A stretch of 64,000 bases of DNA from Siphonodentalium dalli. Taxonomy: Eukaryota > Mollusca > Scaphopoda > Gadilida > Siphonodentaliidae. Below, piece after piece: positions 10,411 to 21,875 of the stretch. The stretch lies in NCBI GenBank assembly GCA_032622095.1, contig CP136061.1, positions 175,605,692 through 175,669,691 of the forward strand, in the 5' to 3' direction. How positions within the stretch are numbered: position 1 is the first letter of the stretch; each line of letters begins with the position of its first letter. Below the pieces are notes generated by a model. It saw only the letters and a list, made by a program, of their open reading frames with translations. It was not told the DNA's origin and searched no databases. The position numbers and the translations under genes are program-made.

Positions 10411-12582
10411 TAGCTCAACTTACTTTTGTAAGTGTGTCCGTGTGTCCGTGTGTCCGTGTGTCCGTCAACAATTTCCTTTGGCGCGGGCTACAGGTCGTAC
10501 CTTTGGTCTGATCTTTATGAAATTTTGCATGAATGTTGACATTGACATGTAGATGGGAACGAGTCATTTTGGGGTCATTCGGCCAAAAAACATGGCCGCT
10601 GGTGGCCATCTTGGATTTCAAAATTCAATCCATTGGCGCGGGCTACAGGTCGTACTGTTCGTTTGATCATAATGAAATTTGTCATGGACGTTAATATTGA
10701 CATGTAGATGGGAACGAGTGATTTTGGGGTTGTTCGGCCAAAAAACATGGCCACCAGCAGCCATCTTGGATTTTACTCTTTGCATGACTAAATCCTTTGG
10801 CGCGGGCTGCAGGTTGTACCTTTGGTCTGATCTTTATGAAATTTGTCATGAATGTTGACATTGGCATGTAGTTGGGAACGAATCATTTTGGGGTCATTCG
10901 GCCAAAAAACATGGCCGCTGGTGGCCATTTTGGATTTCAAAATTCAATCCATTGGCGCGGGCTACAGGTCGTACTGTTCGTCTGATCATTATGAATTTGT
11001 CATGGATGTTAATATTGACATGTAGATGGGAACGAGTGATTTTGGGGTCGTTCAGCCAAAAAACATGGCCGCCAGCAGCCATCTTGGATTTTACTCTTTG
11101 CATGACTAAATTATTTGGCGCGGGCTACAGGTTGTAGCTTTGGTCAGAACTTCATGAAATTTGTCATGAATATCGATATTGACATGTATATGGGAACTAG
11201 TCATTTTGGGGTCATACGGTCAAAAAACATGGCCGCTGGCAGCCATCTTGGATTTTACTCTTTGCATGACTAAATCCTTTGGCGCAGGCTACAGGTCGTA
11301 GTTTTGATCAGAACTTCATGAAATTTGTCATGGATGTTAACAATGACATGTAGATGGGAACGAGTGATTTTGGGGTTGTTCGGCCAAAAAACATGGCCGC
11401 CAGCAGCCATCATGGATTTTACTCTTTGCATGACTAAATCCTTTGGCGCGGGCTACAGGTCGTACCTATGGTCTGATCTTTATGAGTTTTGTCATGAATG
11501 TTGACATTGACATGTAGATGGGAACGAGTCATTTTGGGGTCATTCGGCCAAAAAACATGGCCGCTGGTGGCCATTTTGGATTTCAAAATTCAATCCATTG
11601 GCGAGGGCTACAGGTCGTGCTGTTCGTCTGATCATCATGAAATTTGTCATGGATGTTAATATTGACATGTAGATGGGAACGAGTGATTTTGGGGTCGTTC
11701 AGCCAAAAAACATGGCCGCCAGCAGCCATCTTGGATTTTACTCTTTCAATGACTAAATCCTTTGGCGCGGGTTACAGGTCGTACCTTTGGTCTGACCTTT
11801 ATGAAATTTGTCATGAATATTGATATTGACATGTATATGGGAACGAGTCATTTTGGGGTCATACGGCCAAAAAACATGGCCGCTGGCAGCCATCTTGGAT
11901 TTCAAAATTCAATCCATTGGCACGGGCTACAGGTCGTACTGTTTGTCTGATCATCATGATATTTATCATGGATGTTAATATTAACATGTAGATGGGAACG
12001 AGTCATTTTGGGGTCGTTTGGCTAAAAAACATGTCCGCCAGCAGCCATATTGGATTTTACTCTTTGCATGAATAAATCCTTTGGTGCGGGCTACAGGTCG
12101 TAGCTTTGGTCGGAACTTCATGAAATTTGTCATGTATGTTAACAATGACATGTAGATGGGAAACGAGTCATTTTGGGGTCGTTCAGCCGAAAAACATGGC
12201 CGCCAGCAGCCATCTTGGATTTTACTCTTTGCATGACTAAATCCATTGGCACAGGCTACAGGTCATACCTTTGATCAGATCATTATGAGATTTGTAAAGG
12301 CTGTAGATGGGAACAAGTCATTTTGGGGTAATTCGGAAAAAAACATGGCTGCCGGTGGCCATTTTAGAATTTACTCTTTGCATCAATAAATCCTTTGTTA
12401 CACCATAATCACCACATCCCTGATCCGATCAATTTGAAACCTGTTATGAATGTTGATATTGACATGTACATCTAGTCTTACTTAGACATTTCAATTAGCA
12501 CTTTTCCTATTCCTCCATTTACTGTCGACCCTTAAATTATTCCCCTACCTAAGTTGAGCTACAGTGTCATTGACACTTTCAT
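10411..12582 (+). mobile_element. A4: complete A-family element, with an identifiable empty site
   Basis: The 5' hairpin starts at 10411 (one arm is degraded: ...ACTTTTGTAAGTG...), followed by (GTGTCC)n and about 12 minisatellite monomers (10480-12400). The 3' end has AAGTTGAGCTA, AGTGTC-ATT-GACACT and TTCAT at 12551-12582. The flanks read TGCATTTT / TTCATTACCCC; the uninterrupted paralogous site at 14811-14830 reads TGCA, six T, CATTACCCC. Removing 10411-12582 restores exactly six T, so no target site was duplicated. Confidence 0.85.
10480..12400 (+). repeat. Minisatellite with alternating 155/164-bp monomers (dimeric ~319-bp unit)
   Basis: Monomer starts ('GGCGCGGGCTACAGG' or a close variant) fall at 10480, 10635, 10799, 10954, 11117, 11281, 11445, 11600, 11764, 11919, 12083 and 12247. 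The spacings alternate 155/164 through most of the array. Short monomers end 'GATTTCAAAATTCAATCCATT'-like; long ones end with 'TTTTACTCTTTGCATGAC'. This is a higher-order repeat as in satellite arrays, but inside a transposable element. Confidence 0.85.
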
Positions 12583-13046
12583 TTCATTACCCCATTGATC
12601 AGTTAATATAAAAGTACAAAAATAAGGTCACAATCCTCAACCAGTTTCAAATAGCAGAAACTAATCCAGATGATATTAGTGAAATATTGTCATATTTCCA
12701 CTAAAATGGCAGGCAGCCATTTTGAATATATTAATTTATTCATACCTACAAATAAGAAGTACTCAATTATCAATAGAATGACATGTCACATGACTTAATA
12801 CCTTATAAACTCCCCGAGTGATTGCGAATTAAAATTTACCAGGTCAGATATTCAATTTTGGCGGCAATCTTGGATTCAATGGCCTCGAAACATGTGAACA
12901 ATGACTACCTATATACATCCATGTGCTCATGGAATGTTATTGAAAATTGGCCTGGCCTATGTTCTTGTGGAAAATCATGGAAACATCGGTATTGTTCATA
13001 TTTTAAATATTTTATGCATGTGTAAGTTCACACACTGTAAATTTTT

Positions 13047-14440
13047 TCATTTTGGCCTGATCATTTTGGCCAAAAAACATGGTTGCCAGCAGCCATCTTG
13101 GATTTTACTCTTTGCATGACTAAATCCTTTAGCACGGGCTACAGGTTGTACCTTTAGTCTGATCATCATAAAATTTGTCATGAATGTTAATAATGACATG
13201 TAGATGGGAATGAGTCATCTTGGGGTCATTCGGCCAAAAAACATGGCCGCCAGCAGCCATCTTGGATTTTACTCTTTGTATGACTAAATCCTTTAGCACG
13301 TGCTACAGGTCGTACCTTTAGTCTGATCATCATAAAAATTTTCATGGCGTTGAAATTGGAATGTAAATGGGAACGAGTCATTTTGGGGTCATTTGGACAA
13401 AAAACATGGCCGCCAGCGGCCATCTTGGATTTCAAAATTTAATCCATTAGCACGGGCCACAGGTCGTACTGTTCGTCTGATCATCATGAAATTTGTCATG
13501 GATGTTAATATTGACATGTAGATGGGAACGAGTAATTTTGGGGTCATTTGGCGAAAAAACGTGGCCGCCAGCAGCCATCTTGGATTTTACTCTTTGTATG
13601 ACTAAATTCTTTAGCATGGGCTACAGGTCGTACCTTTAGTCTGATCGTCATAAAATTTGTCTGGATGTTAACAATGACATGTAGATGGGAACGACTCATT
13701 TTGGGGTCATTCGGCCGAAAACATGGCCGCCAGCAGTCATCTTGGATTTTACTCTTTGTATGACTAAATTCTTTAGCATGGGCTACAGGTCGTAGCTTTA
13801 GTCGGATCTTCATGAAATTTGTCATGGATGTTAACAATGACATGTAGACGGGTACGAGTCCTTTTGAGGTTATTCAGCCAAAAAACATGGCCACTGGAGG
13901 CCATCTTGGATTTCAAAATTAAATCCATTGGTGCAGGCTACAGGTCGTACTATTCGACTGATAATCATGAAATTTGTCATGGATTTTACTCTTTGTATGA
14001 CTAAATTCTTTAGCACGGGCTACATGTCGTACCTTTAGTCTGATCATAAAATTTGTAGTGAATGTTAATAATGACATGTAGATGGGAACGAGTCATTTTG
14101 GGGTCAATCGGCCAAAAAACATGGCCGCCAGCAGCCATCTTGGATTTTACTCTTTGTATGACTAAATTCTTTAGCATGGGCTACAGGTCGTACCTTTAGT
14201 CTGATTGTCATAAAATTTGTCATTGATGTTAATGATGACATGTAGATGGGAACGACTCATTTTGGGGTCATTCGGCCGAAAACATGGTTGCCAGCAGCCA
14301 TCTTGGATTTTACTTTTCTCTTCATGTCTATAAACTAGTATTAGACATTCAACTTTCCACATTCCTAATCGCTCCATTGACTGTAATATATTTAATTATT
14401 CCCTTTCCAAGTTGAGCTACAGTGTCATTGACACTTTCAT
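13047..14440 (+). mobile_element. A5: A-family element lacking its 5' end
   Basis: It starts inside a monomer just after repeat E1 at the duplication junction ('TGTAAATTTT' then monomer sequence). It carries about eight subfamily II-type monomers and ends with a normal A 3' terminus (14411-14440). The missing 5' end is explained by the tandem duplication: its distal part is the duplicate of A3's distal part. Confidence 0.7.
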
Positions 14441-15282
14441 TACAATAGTAACAATTAGACAATGTGCATCAGACATGTTAGTATTCAATGTATAGAAGGC
14501 AGATTAGCCAATTTTATTCATCAACAACAACAACAACAACTTGTGAGTGATTGCAGGGCACACTGGGGCGTTATCTACCATTTTCCATATGTTGTTGGCC
14601 ATTTTGAGACAAAGTAACAACTTTTGTTCCTATGAGTTGGAATATCCATGGGTAATGAATGGTATGCCTCACTTTAATACATTCCACAGTTCTGCTCATT
14701 CCTTGTTGAAATATGACTAGAAAACATTTGTGATTTGTTTGTGAAATTTGATACCGCGTTCTGTAAAATAAAAAATTTGTGGGATCGGAAGGGGCTAGGA
14801 CACCAAGAATTGCATTTTTTCATTACCCCATTGATCAGTTAATATAAAAGTACAAAAATAAGGTCACAATCCTCAACCAGTTTCAAATAGCAGAAACTAA
14901 TCCAGATGATATTAGTGAAAAATTGTCATATTTCCACTAAAATGGCAGGCAGCCATTTTGAATATATTAATTTATTCATACCTACAAATAAGAAGTACTC
15001 AATTATCAATAGAATGACATGTCACATGACTTAATACCTTATAAACTCCCCGAGTGATTGCGAATTAAAATTTACCAGGTCAGATATTCAATTTTGGCGG
15101 CAATCTTGGATTCAATGGCCTCGAAACATGTGAACAATGGCTACCTATATACATCCATGTGCTCATGGAATGTTATTGAAAATTGCCCTGGCCTATGTTC
15201 TTGTGGAAAATCATGGAAACATCGGTATTGTTCATATTTTAAATATTTTATGCATGTGTAAGTTCACACACTGTAAATTTTC
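13530..15282 (+). repeat. Segmental tandem duplication, copy 2 (empty site for A4)
   Basis: Counterpart of 9130-13046 without A4. Repeat E2 (14441-15282) runs uninterrupted through the site that carries A4 in copy 1. It ends at GTAAGTTCACACACTGTAAA, after which the two copies diverge. Confidence 0.75.
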
Positions 15283-15285
15283 AGA

Positions 15286-16111
15286 TATATCTTTAAAATA
15301 AATATAAAATCATATCACCATTGTCACTTTAAGAGAAATATGGAGTTAGTTACCCATGTAACGCTATCGACGCAGACAATTATTATATACAGTTTGAATG
15401 AAGCTGAGTTTGAAAAGATACAAATAGTTTAGTATTGTTTTGTGAGAAATATTTTCCCTTGCCCAATAAAGCTTTTATCGCAAATTATTACTGTAGTTTG
15501 TTGAAAATCGGCATACAATGAAAAAGCCCCCACACCCGAGTGGCAAACAAGAAGAAAAATGTGTGCAATATATCCACCTATCGAAAAACATAAGTTGGCA
15601 AAAATCCGCATAGGGGAGGGATTCCATATGGTAGCTCACAGAGTCACGGTCTATATGCTGCAAATTCAATGCACTGCATCTCATATACAACCAAACAAAA
15701 TACAAACATTACATTAATGGGAGCAATCAAGCCTTTAGTTATATGATGTTTAGTTATACCAACGTAAAGGTGACATATAGCCAATTATTTCATTAGCGAT
15801 AAACACATAGAAAAATGCAAACATCATCGTTTTTGTATTAAAAATTTGTATATGTTTATAAACAGTAGAATACTGCAACTGGACATGCAATTCTTTCCAT
15901 TAATATATACATGTATCTGCCAATTTAGAAATGATGCACTTTATAACTTCACCAAATAAAACACCACAGTTCGTTTCGTACGACATCATTTAAGCCTTGT
16001 CAACAAGCAGAAGAGTAACAAATGCTCCTTATTTCTACCATATAGGGAATAGACGAACACAGAACGCTCTTCTGTTCGGCAACTTATATAGGCCTCGTAC
16101 ATTGCTGTTTT
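15286..16111. other. AT-rich unassigned sequence
   Basis: No repeat shared with the rest of the window, no RNA gene and no reading frame with a recognisable domain. Open frames of 60-76 codons on the minus strand (15429-15705) look random. Probably ordinary intergenic or intronic DNA. Confidence 0.4.
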
Positions 16112-17800
16112 TAGCTCAACTTACTTTGCAAAAAAACATGGCCGCCAGCAGCCATTTTGGATTTTACTCTTCGCATGACTAAATCCTTTGGCGCGGGCTG
16201 CAGGTCGTAGCTTTAGTCGGATCTTCATGAAATTTGTCATGGATGTTAACAATGACATGTAGATTGGAACGAGTCCTTTTGAGGTTATTCAGCCAAAAAA
16301 CATGGCCGCTGGAGGCCGTCTTGGATTTCAAAATTAAATCCATTGGTGCAGGCTACAGGTCGTACTATTCGACTGATAATCATGAAATTTGTCATGGATG
16401 TTAATATTGAAATGTAGATGGGAACGAGTCATTTTGGGGTTGTTCGACCAAAAAACATGGCCGCCAGCAGCCATCTTGGATTTTACTCTTTACATGACTA
16501 AATCCTTTGGCGTGGGCTGCAGATTGTAGCTTTAGTCGGATCTTCATGAAATTTGTCATGGATGTTAACAATGACATGTCGATGGGAACGAGTCATTTTG
16601 GGGTCGTTCGTCGAAAAAACATGGCCGCCAGCAGCCATCTTGGATTTTACTCTTTGCATGACTAAATCCTTTGACGTGGGCGACAGGTCGTAGCTTTGGT
16701 CTGATCTTCATGAAATTGTCATGGATGTTAACAATGACATGTAGATGGGAAACGAGTTATTTTGGGGTCATTCGGCCAAAAAACATGGCCGCTGGTGGCC
16801 ATCTTGGATTTCAAAATTGAATCCATTGGTGCAGGCTACAGGTCGTACTATTCGACTGATAATCATGAAATTTGTCATGGATGTTAATATTGACATGTAA
16901 ATCGGAACGACTCATTTTGGGGTCGTTCGGCCAAAAAACATGGCCGCCAGCAGCCATCTTGGATTTTACTCTTTGCATGACTAAATCCTTTGGCGCGGGC
17001 TACAGGTCGTAGCTATGGTCGGAACTTCATGAAATTTGCCATGGATGTTAAGAATGACATGTAGATTGGAACGAGTCCTTTTGAGGTTATTCAGCCAAAA
17101 AACATGGCCGCTGGAGGCCGTCTTGGATTTCAAAATTAAATCCATTGGTGCAGGCTACAGGTCGTACTATTCGACTGATAATCATGAAATTTGTCATGGA
17201 TGTTAATATTGAAATGTAGATGGGAACGAGTCATTTTGGGGTCGTTCGACCAAAAAACATGGCCGCCAGCAGCCATCTTGGATTTTACTCTTTACATGAC
17301 TAAATCCTTTGGCGTGGGCTGCAGATTGTAGCTTTAGTCGGATCTTCATGAAATTTGTCATGGATGTTAACAATGACATGTAGATTGAAACGAGTGATTT
17401 TGGGGTCGTTCGGCCAAAAAACATGGCCGCCAGCAGCCATCTTGGATTTTACTCTTTGCATGACTAAATCCTTTGGCGCGGGCTACAGGTCGTAGCTTTA
17501 GTCGGATCTTCATGAAATTTGTCATGGATGTTAACAATGACATGTAGACGGGTACGAGTTCTTTTGAGGTTATTCAGCCAAAAAACATGGCCGCTGGAGG
17601 CCATCTTGGATTTCAAAATTAAATCCATTGGTGCAGGCTACAGGTCGTACTATTCGACTGATAATCATGAAATTTGTCATGGATGTTAATATTGAAATGT
17701 AGATGGGAACGAGTCATTTTGGGGTCTTTCGGCCAAAAAACATGGCCACCAGCAGCCATCTTGGATTTTACTCTTTACGTGACTAAATCCGTCACAAATC
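16112..17800 (+). mobile_element. A6: A-family element, internally deleted 5' end, 3' end missing
   Basis: TAGCTCAACTTACTTTG is joined directly to the last part of a monomer (AAAAAACATGGCCGCC), so the microsatellite and first monomer are deleted. About ten monomers follow. A ~615-bp block is duplicated within the array (about 16240-16555 and 17050-17370 share 'GAGTCCTTTTGAGGTTATTC' and 'GGAGGCCGTCTTGG'). The array breaks off at 'GACTAAATCC', and G2 begins at 17809; no A-type 3' terminus with its subterminal repeat follows. Confidence 0.65.
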
Positions 17801-18082
17801 CACATTTTTATGTGTACCCATACCATAGTATGGTACACATAGTGTCGACATCTAGATTGACCACTCGCCATTCATCCGTCCGTCTGTCAGTCTGTCTGTC
17901 TGTGACACTTTATGTGTAATGCGATAACTCAAACATTTTCTATCCGATCAGAACCAAATTTTGTATATGGGTTTCTCAGCCCAAAATACAGATTGGGTTT
18001 GATCCGAGTTTTTGTAACAGAGTTATGGCCATTTTTCAACTTAGAATTCATGCATGCTGCCATATAAACTCAAACATCTTTT

Positions 18083-18623
18083 TATCCCCCGCCAAATTGA
18101 AAATTTGCGGGGGATATAGGAATGGGTTCTGTTCGTCCGTCCCAAATTTGTAAGAGTCATAACTTGAACAAATATCAATGGATTTCAAAGAGTTTTGGTA
18201 TATGGGTTCACCTGACCATTACCTAGAATGAATTCGCATGCCAGGTCTGGCCGGATATTTTTACCAGAGTTATTGGACTTTGTTTATTTTTTTGACGAAT
18301 TTACCAAATAGCAGACGACGTCACAGGGCTCATTTCCACAAATCTCCAGGGATTTCAAAGATATTTGGTATATGAGTTTACCTGACCATTACCTAGAATG
18401 AGTTTGCAAGCCAGGTCCGGCCGGGATATTTTCAGCAGAGTTATTGGACTTTATGGACGACGTCACATGGCTAATTTCCACAAATGTCAGTACCTAAAAT
18501 GAGTTCGCAAGCCAGGCTTTGTGACAAAATCCCACCTCTTGTTTAGCACACACTGAGAACACAAACATTATTGAGGATGCACTTCCCCAACTGGCGGAGA
18601 TACCATCGTCTGCGACTGCTTGT
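18083..18623 (+). mobile_element. H: 0.54-kb Helentron-like element nested in G2
   Basis: It starts with the hairpin TATCCCCCGCC...GCGGGGGATA after a T run and has two to three ~145-bp monomers ('GATTTCAAAG.TATTTGGTATA', 'CCTGACCATTACCTAGAATG'). It ends TGGCGGAGATA (imperfect inverse of the 5' terminus), a short GTC-TGC-GAC stem and CTTGT. The flanks rejoin to 'AAACATCTTTT|ATTTGATTGG', which is the G monomer sequence 'AAACATTTTTTATCTGATTGG' with two changes. So H inserted in the T run without a visible duplication. Confidence 0.65.
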
Positions 18624-18837
18624 ATTTGATTGGAAAAAAATTTGGTATGTAAGTTTCTCAGCCCAAAATACAGATCGAGTTCGAATATGGGTTTGATCAG
18701 ATTTATTATAAAGGAGTTATGACCCTTTTAAAAATAAAAAATAAATTGATTTTTTTTAGATTTTAATTCCTTGCCAATTTAACAAAAACAAATATCAAAT
18801 TTAAAAAAAAACTTTTATACCGGTGTAACACGTCATC

Positions 18838-18925
18838 TTCCCCCCCCCCCAGGATATCTTCCCCCGCGGGGGGGGGGGGGGGGGGGGGAGATGTCCTAGG
18901 ATATCTCCCCCCCCCACCCTGGATA
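18838..18925. repeat. Poly-C / poly-G hairpin at the F left terminus
   Basis: A long C run, GGATATC, another C run, then a G run of more than 20 bases and GAGATGTCC. Pairing of the C and G runs would make an extreme GC hairpin. Homopolymer lengths here should not be trusted as assembled. Confidence 0.8.
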
Positions 18926-19149
18926 TCTTCCCCCCTATGTACGACTAAAAAATAAATTCACTCATATGATATTGTTTGGTTCTGAAATGGCCAGAAAAAT
19001 GTTTTTTGAGATTAAAAAAAAATATATATTAATTTTTTTTTTATTTAAAATAAAAACGTGACAAAATTAGTTTTTTCACGAATTTGATTGTCTGTTCGTG
19101 AAATGACCAGAAAAATGCTTTTTTTTAATTCAAATTTTTTCTTTTCTTT

Positions 19150-21130
19150 CTAATCATCTTATGGTTTTATCGCTTATTTTGCTTTATATAGTAATGAAAC
19201 AGCGAGAAATTAGCTTCTCCAAGAGAAAGTTGTTTGAGTCAGGGTTTGGGGTGGGGGTGGAGATGTCCAGGTCAGGATATCTCCCCCCCCCCCCCAGCAC
19301 CTACATGACAAATAAATAATTGTATGGATTTATTGCTTGTTTTGCTTTATATAGTCATGAAACAGCGAGAAATTAACTTCTTCAGAGAAAAAGTTTTTTG
19401 AGTCAGGGTTTGGGGAGGGGGGAAGATGTCCAGGTCAGGATATCTCCCCCCCCCCCACCCAGCACCTACATGACAAAAAAATAATCTTATGGTTTTATTG
19501 CTTGTTTTGCTTTATATAGTCATGAAACAGGGAGAAATTAACTTCTTCTGAGAACAACTTTTTTGAGTCAGGGTTTGGGGTGGGGGGAAGATGTTTAGGT
19601 CAGGATATCTCCCCCCCCCCCCCCACCCAGCACCTACATGACAAAAAAATAATCTTATGGTTTTATCGCTTGTTTTGCTTTATATAGTCATGAAACAGGG
19701 AGAAATTAACTTCTTCTGAGAACAACTTTTTTGAGTCAGGGTTTGGGGTGGGGGGAAGATGTCCAGGTAATATTTCCAATTCAATCTCCCCAAAACTTAC
19801 ACCACAATCCAACAAATCCAGACGTAAATTGAGTTGAGTAAGAAAGCCAGGGTTAGGGATGTGTCCCTTTCATTACCCATCCTCCATCTTTCCCAACACC
19901 ATCCATCAATGACCAAACCAGGGGAGATACCCTGACCTGGACATTCCCCCCCCCACTCCAAACCCTGACTCAAAAAACTTTTTCTCAGAAGAAGTTAATT
20001 TCTTGCTGTTTCATGACTATATAAAGCAAAATAAGCAATAAATCCATACAATGATTGTTTTGCCATGTAGGTGCTGGGTAGGGGGGGGGGGGGAGATATC
20101 CTGACCTGGACATCTCCCCCCCCCACCCCAAACCCGGACTCAAAAAACTTTTTCTCAGAAGAAGTTAATTTCTCGCTGTTTCATGACTATATAAAGCAAA
20201 ACGAGCGATAAAACCATAAGATTATTTTTTTTTCATGTAGGTGCTAGGTGGGGGGGGGGGGGGGGGGGGGGGGAGGGGGGGGAGATATCCTGACCTGGAC
20301 ATCTCTCCCCCCACCCCAAACCCTGACTCAAAAAACTTGTTCTCAGAATAAGTTAATTTCTCGCTGTTTCATGACTATATAAAGCAAAACAAGCGATAAA
20401 ACCATAAGATTATTTTTTTGTCATGTAGGTGCTAGGTGGGGGGAAGATATCCTGACCTGGACATCTCCCCACCCCAAACCCTGACTCAAACAACTTGTTC
20501 TCAGAAGAAGTTAATTTCTCGCTGTTTCATGACTATATAAAGCAAAACGAGCGATAAAACCATAAGATTATTTTTTTGTCATGTAGGTGCTAGGTGGGGG
20601 GAAGATATCCTGACCTGGACATCTCCCCACCCCAAACCCTGACTCAAACAACTTGTTCTCAGAAGAAGTTAATTTCTCGCTGTTTCATGACTATATAAAG
20701 CAAAACAAGCGATAAAACCATAAGATTATTTTTTTGTCATGTAGGTGCTAGGTGGGGGGAAGATATCCTGACCTGGACATCTCCCCACCCCAAACCCTGA
20801 CTCAAACAACTTGTTCTCAGAAGAAGTTAATTTCTCGCTGTTTCATGACTATATAAAGCAAAACGAGCGATAAAACCATAAGATTATTTTTTTGTCATGT
20901 AGGTGCTGGGTGGGGGGGGGGGGGGGGGGGGAGATATCCTGACCTGGACATTTCCCCCCCCCCCACCCCAAACCCTGACTCAAACAACTTGTTCTCAGAA
21001 GAAATTAATTTCTCGCTGTTTCATGACTATATAAAGCAAAACGAGCAAAAAAAACATAAGATTATTTTTTTGTCATGTAGGTGCTGGGTGGGGGGGAGAT
21101 ATCCTGACCTGGACATCTTCCCCCCACCAC
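19150..21130. repeat. Large palindromic minisatellite array (~160-bp units in two orientations)
   Basis: Four units read in one orientation ('GAGTCAGGGTTTGGGG' near 19236, 19400, 19564 and 19732). After a ~130-bp spacer (19790-19920), eight units run in the opposite orientation ('CCCTGACTCAAA' near 19967, 20137, 20325, 20481, 20640, 20798 and 20976, the last cut at 21130). Unit length varies from 156 to 188 with the G/C homopolymers. Each unit holds 'TTCATGACTATATAAAGC' and 'TGTCATGTAGGTGCT'. The right arm of F has a single unit (52805-52930), so the array expanded on the left only. Confidence 0.85.
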
Positions 21131-21875
21131 AAACCCTGATAGAGGAGCGGCCAAACGCCAAAAGTGGTCGGATACCCCTACCCTCGGTAGAACAAGTGGA
21201 AACCAACCTTTTCTGGAAGGTATATATATATCATTTATGGAAATGATTCTTGGCCTTGCCGGAATTGGTGGCAGCTATGTATGGTAAGACTATTTGTGGA
21301 GGTACCCTACCGAAAAATTAGCCTGTTTTCAGCGGTTGGCCAGCTATACACAATTGGTTAAAAGTTAAGCACATCACAAAAAACAGTTTTATTTGTTATT
21401 ACATGTATGTGGTACATGGTGATACTAGATGGGAACGTTCTTATTTTTTCTGGTTTGTTTGAGATTTCACGACGTCATGGTAGAGAATGTAACGTTATGC
21501 GTCAAAAAATCATGACGATTCAGAGAAACTGTCGACCGTCTACTCTGTACAAAACTAGCACGCTGGATTGAGCTTATCTTGTCATATATGTTTGGAAAGA
21601 ATGGAGTATTTTCTACCCGAAGGTATTAATTTTATTACCCTATCCCTACAAATATTGTAATTAATTGGAAAAAACTTACCCCTCCCCCAATGTCATAAAA
21701 TGCTGAGTATAGCCATCGACTGGGATTGGTTCCCAGAATGATAGAATAGTGCGTAGTATTTCCTTTTATTTCGTGTAGAACACACATAACAAATGTAAAA
21801 TTCGAATTTCCAACCATATTCACCATTAGAAGAGTATCAAATTCCAAGATGGCGTCCAATATGGCCTTCAGTTTT

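Larger units (their letters stand above)
9130..13046 (+). repeat. Segmental tandem duplication, copy 1 (carries A4)
   Basis: The distal half of A3 plus repeat E (9130-10410 and 12583-13046) is nearly identical to 13530-15282. Differences are a few substitutions and a change in an ACA/CAA microsatellite (about 10122 versus 14524). Copy 1 contains A4 and copy 2 does not, so A4 inserted after the duplication (or was lost from copy 2). The upstream limit lies inside minisatellite monomers and is approximate. Confidence 0.75.
10039..13046 (+). repeat. E1: repeat E, split by A4
   Basis: The two halves (10039-10410 and 12583-13046) join into one sequence matching E2 (14441-15282) and, with more divergence, E3 (39428-40190). 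Shared phrases include CAATAGTAACAATTAG, CAGACATGTTAGTATTC, AAGGGGCTAGGA and CATTGATCAGTTA. Three copies at different loci make E an interspersed repeat, class unknown. I see no terminal structure or reading frame. Confidence 0.7.

Noticed and set aside
2510-17800. Could the regularly spaced repeats be a CRISPR array?
   Set aside because: Unit lengths of about 150-320 bp with no spacer/repeat division, microsatellites and eukaryotic retroelements nearby, no cas genes.
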